Notes: generated by a model not told the origin, from the letters alone. Positions 1 to 6,990 are shown, counted from the stretch's first letter. The stretch: 10,712 bases of DNA from Nitrospirota bacterium (GCA_027456925.1 DAIDTZ010000400.1:1-10712), one strand, 5' to 3'. Program-made: numbers and translations.

Positions 1-1094
1 TGGGCATCCTGGACGGAATCCACGGTGTGGTGATTGTCGACCCTGATGAAGAGACCTTCCTCGACTACCTGCAGAAGCAGCGCAAGTACAAGTATTTCGA
101 GCAGGAGTTGGAAAAGCTCAAGAGGCTTCCCGCCGAGACTCTTGACGGACATGTCATCGAATTGCAAGGCAATATCGAGCTCCCCGAGGAAGCAATGTCC
201 ACGGCGGAACACGGCGGCGCCGGGATCGGCCTCTACCGCACGGAGTTCCTTTTCCTGAACCGGCCGACGCTGCCCACGGAGGATGAGCATTACAATGCCT
301 ATCGCCACGTGGCGGAGCGGGCAGCGCCCCACGAAGTGGTCATCAGGACGCTTGATGTGGGCGGGGACAAGGTCGGGTTCCCCGGTGAATTCGAGCTGGA
401 GGCAAACCCCGCGCTCGGGTTGCGGGCGATCCGTTATTGCCTGCAGAAACGCGATGTGTTCAAGACGCAGCTTCGCGGCATTCTCCGTGCGGCAGTCCAC
501 GGCAATGTCAAGATTCTGATCCCCATGGTCTCCGGCCTCACGGAACTCCGTGAGACAAAGAAATTGCTCGACGAGGTAAAATCCGAGCTTCGCGCCGAGG
601 GCAAGGCCTTTCAGGAAAATCTGCAGATCGGCGTGATGATCGAGATCCCGTCCGCAGCGATGATCGCCGATCTCCTCGCCAAGGAAGTGGATTTCTTCAG
701 CGTAGGGACAAATGACCTGATCCAATATACCCTGGCGATCGACCGCCAGAACGAGCACGTGGCGTACATGTATGAACCGCTTGACCCGGCCGTGCTTCGC
801 TTGCTGCAACGCGTGTCGGAAGCGGCCCGGCAGGCCGATATCCCGCTGGCCATGTGCGGAGAGATGGCCGGAGACCCGTTGTATGCCGCGATCCTGCTCG
901 GCATGGGTTTTCGGCACTTGAGCATGAACGTGGCATCGATCCCCTGGGTAAAACGGGTTGTCCGGTCGGTCCGTATGCAGGATGCCGTGGAACTTGCGTC
1001 GCTCGTCATGCAGCAGCCGACAGCGATGCTGGCGAGAAAAACCGCGGAGAGCTTCATAGAAGAGCGGTTCCCCGATTTGGCTGCGGAGCTTTAG
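1..1094 (+). CDS. ptsI: PTS enzyme I (phosphoenolpyruvate-protein phosphotransferase), C-terminal part
   Basis: Partial gene entering from the left edge; the reading frame begins at base 3 and gives 363 residues to a TAG stop. Enzyme I takes phosphate from PEP and passes it to HPr, starting the cytoplasmic phosphorelay that feeds sugar PTS permeases or a regulatory nitrogen-type PTS. What is visible is the linker and the PEP-binding TIM-barrel domain. It contains GLYRTEFLF near base 230, TLDVGGDK near 350, NPALGLRAIRYC near 405, the PEP-utilizer signature FFSVGTNDLIQYTLAIDR near 693-746, and AMCGEMAGDP with the catalytic cysteine codon at 855-857. The N-terminal HPr-binding domain and phosphorylated histidine lie upstream of the window. 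The C-terminal domain is intact and family-like. No PTS permease or HPr is visible, so whether it drives sugar uptake or regulation cannot be told here. Confidence 0.97.
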   Translation, partial: GILDGIHGVVIVDPDEETFLDYLQKQRKYKYFEQELEKLKRLPAETLDGHVIELQGNIELPEEAMSTAEHGGAGIGLYRTEFLFLNRPTLPTEDEHYNAYRHVAERAAPHEVVIRTLDVGGDKVGFPGEFELEANPALGLRAIRYCLQKRDVFKTQLRGILRAAVHGNVKILIPMVSGLTELRETKKLLDEVKSELRAEGKAFQENLQIGVMIEIPSAAMIADLLAKEVDFFSVGTNDLIQYTLAIDRQNEHVAYMYEPLDPAVLRLLQRVSEAARQADIPLAMCGEMAGDPLYAAILLGMGFRHLSMNVASIPWVKRVVRSVRMQDAVELASLVMQQPTAMLARKTAESFIEERFPDLAAEL

Positions 1095-1113
1095 CATCTG
1101 GAGCTTACCACTA

Positions 1114-1159
1114 CCCCTCGCTGCTTCCTCTCCTCCGGGGACAGGACTGACGCGAGGGG
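1114..1159 (+). terminator. GC-rich inverted repeat after ptsI, possible terminator
   Basis: An 8-bp perfect stem, CCCCTCGC at 1114-1121 with GCGAGGGG at 1152-1159, encloses a 30-nt loop and is followed by ATTGTTATTT. It starts 20 nt after the ptsI stop and ends before the next gene's ribosome-binding site. The position fits an intrinsic terminator, but the loop is long and the downstream tract is only partly T-rich. It may be a weak or factor-dependent terminator, or chance pairing. Confidence 0.35.
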
Positions 1160-1180
1160 ATTGTTATTTCAGCTATTGAC

Positions 1181-1185
1181 AGGAG
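1181..1185 (+). promoter_or_regulatory. Shine-Dalgarno site deciding the GTG start at 1193
   Basis: AGGAG at 1181-1185 lies 7 nt before the GTG at 1193. This supports a GTG start for the CobD-like gene. Confidence 0.75.
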
Positions 1186-1192
1186 CGATTGC

Positions 1193-2320
1193 GTGCAGAA
1201 TACGGAAGTCTCTATCGACAACCGCCTGAACAGCGGCGATACCGCCAAAAATACCGCGAGAATCCACGGCGGGAATATTTACCAGGCTGCCAGGCACTAT
1301 GGCCTCGATCGTGATAAAATCATTGACTTTAGCTCGAATGTAAATCCGCTCGGCCCCTCATCTCAGGCGAAGCGGGCTGCAAAAAAAGCGCTCTCCCTTG
1401 TCGGCCGCTACCCTGATCCGGACATGGCAGAACTCAGGCGGGCCATTGCCAGATATTTCGGAATTAAACCGGAGCAGGTGATATGCGGCAACGGTTCCAA
1501 TGCCCTCCTTCACCTTATTCCGCGGGTGTTCCAGCCCAGGAAAGTGCTGATCCCTGTGCCGACGTTCTCCGAGTATGCGTCGGCTGCGGAAGCAGCCGGA
1601 GCGGAGGTCGTGACGTTTCCCCTGAAGGAGCGCGACGGTTTCCGCATGGATCCCGTTGAAATGGCTTTTGCTCTCAAGGATGTGGATATGGCGTTCCTCT
1701 GCAATCCGAACAACCCCACCGGCCAGCTCATTGTGAAAGCAGAGATGCTTGAGATCATGAAATATGCTCTCGATCACGGGGTAAACCTGGTTGTGGACGA
1801 GGCGTTCATGGATTTTATCGATTCGGAATCCATCATCAAAGAAACAGTGCATACCTCGCATATCATCTGCCTTCGCGATTTTACCGCATTTTTTGGAATG
1901 CCGGGCTTTCGCGTCGGGTATGCGGTGTCCGATGAAGCGACCATTGCCCTTTTGCGGGAAGGACAGGAACCCTGGACCGTGAATATTCCCGCCGGCCATG
2001 CCGCCGCCGCGGCCCTGGAAGACTGGACGTATATAAAAAAAACACGGAGTCTTATAGCTCGTGAGCGGGAACGCCTGCTTTCCGCCCTCCGGCTCCTGCC
2101 GGGAGTGGAGACCTTTCCCTGCTCGGCGAATTTTATCCTCTTTAAACTGACATCGATGGATGCGTATACCCTTATGGAAAAGCTCGGAGCTCAAGGCATG
2201 CTTCTTCGCGACTGTTCAAGCTTTCCCGGACTCAGTGGCGGCTATATCAGGATTTCCGTACGAACGCGACGGGAAAACAATCGCCTCATCAAAACGCTTC
2301 GGAAGCTGTTGATCAAGTAA
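1193..2320 (+). CDS. CobD/HisC-like PLP-fold protein lacking the PLP lysine
   Basis: A 375-residue member of the class I/II aminotransferase fold, closest by motif to threonine-phosphate decarboxylase (CobD), which makes aminopropanol phosphate for the cobalamin nucleotide loop. Family features seen: N-terminal HGGNIYQAA (CobD's substrate-phosphate histidine region), DFSSNVNPLGPS, CGNGSNALLHLI, NPNNPTG at residues 171-177, VVDEAFMDF with Asp202 (expected pyridine-nitrogen partner), PGFRVGY with Arg240, and RISVR with Arg357 (expected carboxylate-binding arginine). Length matches the family. The oddity is that the segment LRSLTKFYAIPGLRLGY known from CobD reads LRDFTAFFGMPGFRVGY here. The Schiff-base lysine is therefore Ala232 (GCA, 1886-1888), with no lysine beside it. 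Lysine would need at least two base changes, so one sequencing error does not explain it. Normal decarboxylation is not expected. It may be a diverged non-PLP or regulatory paralogue. The upstream gap of 98 bp shows no cobalamin riboswitch and there are no cobalamin neighbours, so the gene symbol is withheld. Confidence 0.85.
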   Translation: MQNTEVSIDNRLNSGDTAKNTARIHGGNIYQAARHYGLDRDKIIDFSSNVNPLGPSSQAKRAAKKALSLVGRYPDPDMAELRRAIARYFGIKPEQVICGNGSNALLHLIPRVFQPRKVLIPVPTFSEYASAAEAAGAEVVTFPLKERDGFRMDPVEMAFALKDVDMAFLCNPNNPTGQLIVKAEMLEIMKYALDHGVNLVVDEAFMDFIDSESIIKETVHTSHIICLRDFTAFFGMPGFRVGYAVSDEATIALLREGQEPWTVNIPAGHAAAAALEDWTYIKKTRSLIARERERLLSALRLLPGVETFPCSANFILFKLTSMDAYTLMEKLGAQGMLLRDCSSFPGLSGGYIRISVRTRRENNRLIKTLRKLLIK

Positions 2321-2677
2321 ATTGGTGATGCAATATCCCAGTTGTTCCGAACCGACTTCTCATAAGTAGGTAAGTCCTAAGACCTCTTCGTTTTAGCGGA
2401 AAGACCGCAGGCTTTTCCCTTGGAACATGGTAATATCCGCTTATCAGCGCCCTCCAAAAAACATTTTGCAAAAAAACCATCTCTGTGATAAAGTAAACAA
2501 TTAAACTTACTGAAATTACGGCAGATTTTCTGAACTGTTCTTAGATATTAGATAGATACCCTTTGCGCAGCATGATCCGCAGAAAGTTGCCTCTGGTGCG
2601 CGGACAGTGAACGTGAACATGCTTTTTCCGTTCCGTGATGATTTGTGTATTGGCCGGATGAAAAGGGAGGATCGGTT
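2321..2677. other. Intergenic stretch, AT-rich core, no gene supported
   Basis: This 357-bp gap separates the CobD-like gene from the zinc-ribbon/alr cluster. It is richer in A and T than its flanks, especially about 2450-2560. Small structures seen: a short hairpin GCGG-AAAGA-CCGC at 2396-2408 followed by GGCTTTT, a TTTTGCAAAA palindrome at 2464-2473, and a duplicated TTAGATA at 2541-2554. A weak promoter-like pair, TTGCAA at 2466 and GATAAA at 2487, has poor spacing and I do not call it. The stretch probably holds the promoter of the downstream operon. No tRNA, riboswitch or convincing short ORF was recognised. Confidence 0.5.
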
Positions 2678-2878
2678 ATGGAACCCATCATGTGTCCCTT
2701 TTGCGGCGGGACCAACCTGTTTCAGGAAGATGATTACAGTCTTGAACTCGACTATGAATACTGGACCATACATCACTGGGAGTGCCTGGACTGCGCGCAG
2801 TCCTTCGACAAGATCGAAATTCTGCCGGCGCCCAACTCGTTCGAGACCATAAATAATAATGAGAGCACTATTCACTGA
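2678..2878 (+). CDS. Small acidic zinc-ribbon protein, function unknown
   Basis: A 66-residue protein starting at ATG 2678, chosen because GGGAGG at 2665-2670 sits 7 nt upstream and because CPFCGG then falls at the N-terminus, as is usual in small zinc ribbons. Two CxxC knuckles, Cys6/Cys9 (CPFC) and Cys36/Cys39 (CLDC), lie 26 residues apart and should bind one zinc ion. The segment between them is acidic and aromatic (EDDYSLELDYEYW) and carries HHW just before the second knuckle. The tail after residue 50 is polar and looks disordered. No signal peptide or membrane segment is seen, so it is probably cytoplasmic. The last 20 bp overlap the start of alr in another frame, which suggests translational coupling as first gene of the operon. 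Function is not known; nucleic-acid or protein binding is possible. The coding call rests on the Cys pattern, the ribosome-binding site and the operon position. Confidence 0.8.
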   Translation: MEPIMCPFCGGTNLFQEDDYSLELDYEYWTIHHWECLDCAQSFDKIEILPAPNSFETINNNESTIH

Positions 2879-4007
2879 CGGGGAACGAGAGATTCATGCA
2901 GAGGACCGGCCGACCGCGGCGGTGATCGACCTCGGCGCGCTCGAACATAATTTTAAAGAAGTGATACGCCGCGCCGAGGGGCGAAAGATCCTGGCGGTGG
3001 TCAAAGCGGATGCTTACGGCCACGGCGCAGTGCGGGTTTCCGGCCGTCTCCTTAAGCTCGGCGCGGAAATGCTCGGCGTTGCGCTTGTTGAAGAAGGGCG
3101 GGAACTTCGCGAGGCCGGCATTGACGCCCCAATCCTCGTAATGGGCGCCTTGTTTCCAGAGCAGGTCCCGGCGGTTATTGAGCTGAAACTCACGCCGGTG
3201 CTCTATACCATGACCGTCGCCCAGGCGCTGTCGAGGGCCGCAGAGAAGCTGCAGGCGAAGGTATCCGTTCACGTAAAAATCGACACGGGCATGGGCAGGA
3301 TCGGCATTGCGCCCGAGGAAGCTCCGGACTTTATCGCTGCCCTTCGCCGGCTTCCCGGAATTGACGTGCAGGGCCTCATGTCGCACTTTGCGGACGCTGA
3401 CCTCCGTGATAAAAAGTTTGCATCGAAACAGCTCGACCGTTTTGAAGCGCTCGTCAGGGAACTCGATGCGCGGGGCAGCGGCATCCCTGTCCGTCATGCC
3501 GCGAACAGCGCGGCAATTCTTGATTACCAACGGGCGCTTTTCACCATGGTCAGGCCGGGACTGATGCTCTATGGCTATAATCCGCTCGAAACGGGGGGCA
3601 ACGTTGACCTCGAACCGGTCTTGTCCCTGGTGACCCGGATCGCTTTTCTGAAAAGCGTATCCGCCGGCGTCCCCATCAGCTATGGCCGGACCTTTGTGAC
3701 CAGGCGGGAAAGCCGGATCGCCACCCTGCCGATCGGCTACGCGGACGGCTACAGCCGCGGCCTGTCGAATTCGGGAGAGGCTATCGTGCGCGGCGTCCGG
3801 GTCCCGGTGGTTGGCCGCGTGTGCATGGATATGTGCATGATCGACGTGACGGACGTCCCCGGAGTCAGTGAAGAGGACGCTGTTGTGCTGATCGGCAGCC
3901 AGGGGAAAGAGCGGATCACGGCCGATGCTATCGCCGTAAAGACGGGAACAATCGCATACGAGGTGCTCTGTGGCATCAGCAGTCGAGTCCCGAGGATTTA
4001 TCAATAA
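2859..4007 (+). CDS. alr: Alanine racemase
   Basis: A 382-residue PLP enzyme interconverting L- and D-alanine in the cytoplasm, supplying D-Ala for peptidoglycan. The N-terminal TIM barrel opens with RPTAAVIDLGALEHN. The PLP lysine is Lys49 in VVKADAYGHGAV. Further motifs are KIDTGMGRIG and LMSHFADAD. The C-terminal domain provides the second catalytic base, Tyr275 in PISYGRTF, followed by LPIGYADGYSRG and GRVCMDMCMIDVTD. Length is typical. The ATG at 2859 lies inside the end of the zinc-ribbon gene and has only a weak ribosome-binding site, so translation is probably coupled to that gene. No other in-frame start before the RPT motif looks better. The 3' end overlaps the Mla permease gene by 38 bp, which ties cell-wall precursor synthesis to a lipid-transport operon. 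Confidence 0.96.
   Translation: MRALFTDGEREIHAEDRPTAAVIDLGALEHNFKEVIRRAEGRKILAVVKADAYGHGAVRVSGRLLKLGAEMLGVALVEEGRELREAGIDAPILVMGALFPEQVPAVIELKLTPVLYTMTVAQALSRAAEKLQAKVSVHVKIDTGMGRIGIAPEEAPDFIAALRRLPGIDVQGLMSHFADADLRDKKFASKQLDRFEALVRELDARGSGIPVRHAANSAAILDYQRALFTMVRPGLMLYGYNPLETGGNVDLEPVLSLVTRIAFLKSVSAGVPISYGRTFVTRRESRIATLPIGYADGYSRGLSNSGEAIVRGVRVPVVGRVCMDMCMIDVTDVPGVSEEDAVVLIGSQGKERITADAIAVKTGTIAYEVLCGISSRVPRIYQ
3960..3965 (+). promoter_or_regulatory. Shine-Dalgarno inside alr deciding the mlaE GTG start
   Basis: GAGGTG at 3960-3965 ends 4 nt before the GTG at 3970. The alternative in-frame GTG at 4009, just after the alr stop, has only a GAGGA 12 nt away, so the overlapping start is preferred. 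Confidence 0.6.
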
Positions 4008-4770
4008 CGTGCTGGAAACAGTGGGGCGGAGGACGTCATCCGTTTTTGTCGAGATCGGAGCCGTGCTCATCTTCCTGGGGCAGACGCTGCGCTGGACCGT
4101 GAGCCCGCCTTTCTACTGGAAAAGCGCCCTGAAACAGATGGAGATGATCGGCGTCGACTCGGTACCGGTGGTGCTCACGACGGCGCTCTCCACCGGCATG
4201 GTGCTTGCGCTCCAGAGCTATACGGGCTTCAAGCGGTTCGGCGCGGAAACGCTTATCGGCACCGTTGTTTCGCTCTCCATGACCAGGGAACTGGGACCGG
4301 TGCTGACGGGTCTCATGGTCGCAGGCAGGGCGGGGGCGTCTATGGCGGCGGAACTCGGCACGATGCGCGTGACCGAGCAGATCGACGCGCTCTCAACGCT
4401 TGCAACGAACCCCATGAAGTATCTCGTGGTGCCCCGGTTTGTGGCAAGCACGGTGATGATGTTTTTCCTTACGGTGCTCGGCATGATCACCGGCATTGCC
4501 GGCGGGTATTTCGTCGGGGTGAAGGTCCTCGGGACGAACCCGGTCACGTACATCGATAACAGCATCAACTACACCGAAGTCAAAGACATCTGGTTCGGAC
4601 TTATCAAGGCGCTGGTATTCGGCGCCGTGGTCGGGCTTATCGGCTGTTACAAGGGGTTCAATACCGAAGGCGGCGCGGAAGGCGTGGGCAAGGCAACGAC
4701 GGGCGCCGTGGTGGTTTCGTGCATGCTCATCCTGATCCTGGATTATTTCATTTCCGCGCTGTTATGGTGA
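3970..4770 (+). CDS. mlaE: MlaE-family ABC transporter permease (phospholipid transport)
   Basis: A 266-residue inner-membrane permease of the MlaE/YrbE family, the membrane part of an MCE-type transporter that moves phospholipids between inner and outer membranes. It shows several hydrophobic segments (about residues 29-40, 66-83, 110-125, 155-185, 208-227 and 245-265). The family hallmark ELGPVLTGLMVAGRAG starts at residue 107 and leads into MRVTEQIDAL ending at 141, which is expected to contact the ATPase. The conserved C-terminal stretch GGAEGVGKATTGAVV is at residues 234-248. Length is normal for the family. The gene starts at GTG 3970 inside alr and is followed after 4 nt by its ATPase gene, so the two are surely co-expressed. 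The transport direction, retrograde or anterograde, cannot be read from sequence. Confidence 0.95.
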   Translation: MASAVESRGFINNVLETVGRRTSSVFVEIGAVLIFLGQTLRWTVSPPFYWKSALKQMEMIGVDSVPVVLTTALSTGMVLALQSYTGFKRFGAETLIGTVVSLSMTRELGPVLTGLMVAGRAGASMAAELGTMRVTEQIDALSTLATNPMKYLVVPRFVASTVMMFFLTVLGMITGIAGGYFVGVKVLGTNPVTYIDNSINYTEVKDIWFGLIKALVFGAVVGLIGCYKGFNTEGGAEGVGKATTGAVVVSCMLILILDYFISALLW

Positions 4771-4774
4771 TGCC

Positions 4775-5527
4775 GTGGCGATGATCGAGGTCATTGACGT
4801 GCATAAGAGCTTCGGCGAGCTCCAGGTGCTCCGGGGCGTGAACCTCTCCGTGGAAAAGGGCGAGAGCATGACGGTGATCGGCGGCAGCGGCAGCGGCAAG
4901 AGCGTTCTGCTGAAGCATATCATCGGCCTCCTGTTTCCGGACAAGGGGAGGGTGATCGTCGACGGCCAGAGTTTGAACGACCTCGACGAGTATGGACTCA
5001 ACGAGTTGCGCAAGAAGTTCGGCATGCTGTTTCAGATGGCGGCGCTGTTCGATTCGCTGACGGTCTGGGAGAACGTGGGGTTCTCGCTCAAGCAGCATAC
5101 GAACCTGTCCGACGAGGAAATCCGGAAGATCGCGACGGAGAAACTCGCCCTGGTGGGTTTGAAGGACGTTGAGGACAAAATGCCGGCCGAACTTTCGGGC
5201 GGGATGAAAAAGAGGGTGGGGCTCGCGCGCGCGATCTGCATGGATGCGGCCATTATTCTCTACGACGAACCCACGACGGGTTTGGACCCGATCGCGGCCG
5301 ATGCAATCAATGATCTGATCGTTGACCTGAGGAAAAAGCTCGGCGTCACGTCCGTGACCATTACGCACGATATGCACAGCGCCTACAAGATATCGGACCG
5401 GATCGCCATGCTGTACAAAGGTGAAATCCTGGAAATCGGGACTCCCGATCAAATCAGGGATACGAAGAATCCCATCGTTCACCAATTCATCACCGGAAGC
5501 GCGGTGGGCCCGATAACGGCGGAGTGA
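4775..5527 (+). CDS. mlaF: MlaF-family ABC transporter ATP-binding protein
   Basis: A 250-residue cytoplasmic ATPase that powers the MlaE permease. All nucleotide-binding motifs are present: Walker A GGSGSGKS at residues 36-43 (Lys42), Q-loop Gln87 in LFQMAALFDSLTVWENV, ABC signature LSGGM at 140-144, Walker B ILYDEPTTGLDP with Asp164/Glu165, and switch His198 in TITHDM. AALFDSLTVWENVGF after the Q-loop is typical of the MlaF subgroup and not of amino-acid or sugar transporters. The start is GTG 4775 or ATG 4781, two codons apart; spacing from GGTGA at 4766-4770 does not decide it. It lies directly between the permease and MCE genes. No MlaB-like STAS partner is encoded next to it, as is common outside Proteobacteria. 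Confidence 0.96.
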   Translation: MAMIEVIDVHKSFGELQVLRGVNLSVEKGESMTVIGGSGSGKSVLLKHIIGLLFPDKGRVIVDGQSLNDLDEYGLNELRKKFGMLFQMAALFDSLTVWENVGFSLKQHTNLSDEEIRKIATEKLALVGLKDVEDKMPAELSGGMKKRVGLARAICMDAAIILYDEPTTGLDPIAADAINDLIVDLRKKLGVTSVTITHDMHSAYKISDRIAMLYKGEILEIGTPDQIRDTKNPIVHQFITGSAVGPITAE

Positions 5528-5537
5528 TTCGATTGGT

Positions 5538-5549
5538 GATTTCGAAATC
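5538..5549. repeat. 12-bp perfect palindrome in the mlaF-mlaD gap
   Basis: GATTTCGAAATC at 5538-5549 is a perfect palindrome within the 43-bp gap and is followed closely by a partial copy, CCGAAAT. It could be a protein-binding site or a fragment of a dispersed intergenic repeat. By itself a 12-bp palindrome is weak evidence. Confidence 0.3.
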
Positions 5550-5570
5550 CGAAATGAAGACGGAGTTTTT

Positions 5571-6983
5571 ATGACGAAACTGAGCGCAGAGGCCAAGGTG
5601 GGGTTGCTCGTAATTGCGGGGGCGGTCATTCTCCTGTACATGACCTTTGCCGTCGGAAAGTACCATTTTGGCGAGCAAAAGGGATACGTGCTGCAGGCGA
5701 CATTTGACTCCGTGGCCGGACTTGATGTAAAGGCCTCCGTACGGATGGCCGGTGTAAAAATCGGCTCCGTTGAACAGGTGCAACTCGATGATAGCCGGGC
5801 GCTGGTGACTATGAGGATCAACGAGGATGTGCATATCCTGCGCGGAACCGAAGCCAGTATCAAGACGCTGGGCCTCTTAGGAGAAAAATACGTGGAATTC
5901 GTCCCCCTACGGACCGGCAAACCCCAGCAGGCCTCGCCCGGCGGCTCGCCCTATTACAGCGCGGGCGAAAAGGTACAGAAAACCGTATCGCCGAGCGATG
6001 TGGACAAACTCATCAATCAGTTCTCGGGTATTTCCGACGACGTGAAGCAGATAACGGCATCGCTTCGGCAGGTCCTCGGGACCGAGCAGGGTGAACGCTC
6101 GATGGAGGATATGCTCCACGATCTGCGTGAGACCACGGCGAACATTAAGGAATTTTCCTATACGCTCCGGAGCGACGGCAGCGAACTGGTCATGCGGCTG
6201 AACGAACTCGTCGCCAGCCTCAACGGGGTCGTGGGCGACAACCGCGACAACCTCAAGGTGACCATGGAGAACGTCAGGGAAGCATCGAAAAGCGCTGAAC
6301 GTGCCCTGGCCTCCATCGATAACGCGGCTCAGAAGATCAACCGGGGAGAAGGCACGATCGGCAAACTGGTCAACAATGACAGCATGTACAATAATATCGA
6401 CAATGCGGCCAAAGGGCTTACCGACTACGTCTCGCGGGTCGAGCGCATGAAGACGATAGTCGGGTTCCGGAGCGAGTACATGTTCCCGGAGTCCAAGAGT
6501 TACGCGACCCTGGAACTTAAACCCCGGCCGGATACCTATTATATCCTCGAACTCACCTCCGATCCTTTCGGGAACTATACGCGGACCGTACAGACAACGA
6601 CGCCGCCGGGCGGTAGCGTGGTGACCGAGACCTATGAAAATAAATTCAAGTTCAGCGTGGAATTTGCAAAGCGGTACGGGAATCTCGCCATGCGTCTTGG
6701 GCTTATAGAATCTACGGGAGGCATCGGGGCTGACTACTACGCCTTTGATGACCGGCTTAAATTCAGCCTGGACTCCTGGAACTTCAACAGCAATGAGCCC
6801 GGCAACGAAAATGCCCATGTTAAGGCAACGGCAAACTACAGTCTGAACAAGGTGCTTTACGTGAACGCCGGTTATGACAACTTCCTGAACACTCAGCGAA
6901 AGGCGGCCTTTGTGGGGCTCGGCCTGCGGTTCGATGACGAGGACCTGAAGTATATCATGGGGAGCGTGCCGATACCGAAGTAG
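5571..6983 (+). CDS. mlaD: MlaD/MCE-domain lipid-transport protein with C-terminal barrel-like domain
   Basis: A 470-residue substrate-binding subunit of the MlaE/MlaF transporter. A single N-terminal membrane anchor spans about residues 10-27 (VGLLVIAGAVILLYMTF). One MCE domain follows at about 37-115, with DSVAGLDVKASVRMAGVKIG and the hydrophobic tip LGLLGEKYVEF. Residues about 140-295 are predicted helical, rich in heptad-like repeats, and contain GEGTIGKLVNN at 259-269, common in long MCE proteins. Residues about 297-470 are beta-rich with alternating aromatic strands (YATLELK, YYILELT, FKFSVEFAK, LAMRLGL, LKFSLDSW, LYVNAGYD, FVGLGLRF), looking like an outer-membrane barrel. Proteobacterial MlaD is usually under 200 residues, so this is much longer. 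ATG 5571 has GGAG 5 nt upstream. I infer that the helical part spans the periplasm and the C-terminus reaches the outer membrane. The MCE assignment is firm; the barrel is a reading of the pattern. Confidence 0.92.
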   Translation: MTKLSAEAKVGLLVIAGAVILLYMTFAVGKYHFGEQKGYVLQATFDSVAGLDVKASVRMAGVKIGSVEQVQLDDSRALVTMRINEDVHILRGTEASIKTLGLLGEKYVEFVPLRTGKPQQASPGGSPYYSAGEKVQKTVSPSDVDKLINQFSGISDDVKQITASLRQVLGTEQGERSMEDMLHDLRETTANIKEFSYTLRSDGSELVMRLNELVASLNGVVGDNRDNLKVTMENVREASKSAERALASIDNAAQKINRGEGTIGKLVNNDSMYNNIDNAAKGLTDYVSRVERMKTIVGFRSEYMFPESKSYATLELKPRPDTYYILELTSDPFGNYTRTVQTTTPPGGSVVTETYENKFKFSVEFAKRYGNLAMRLGLIESTGGIGADYYAFDDRLKFSLDSWNFNSNEPGNENAHVKATANYSLNKVLYVNAGYDNFLNTQRKAAFVGLGLRFDDEDLKYIMGSVPIPK

Positions 6984-6990
6984 TAACTCG

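Noticed and set aside
1095..1192. Cobalamin riboswitch upstream of the CobD-like gene
   Set aside because: The gap is only 98 bp, too short for the full aptamer, and I see no B12-box-like sequence.
1193..2320. Histidinol-phosphate aminotransferase (HisC)
   Set aside because: The fold is shared, but the N-terminal HGGNIYQAA and DFSSNVNPLG match CobD better and there are no his neighbours. The missing lysine would disable either activity.
2396..2412. Short hairpin as terminator of the CobD-like gene
   Set aside because: The stem is only 4 bp and the T run is short, so it is too weak to call. It also lies about 75 nt beyond the stop codon.
2532..2540. GAAC-T-GTTC as a LexA/SOS-type operator
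   Set aside because: The half-sites are only 1 nt apart, whereas GAAC/GTTC LexA boxes need about 4 nt, and no SOS gene follows.
2868..5920. Long minus-strand open frames opposite alr, mlaF and the start of mlaD
   Set aside because: They have no family motifs and low-complexity Arg/Pro/His/Ser-rich composition, typical of antisense shadows of GC-rich genes.
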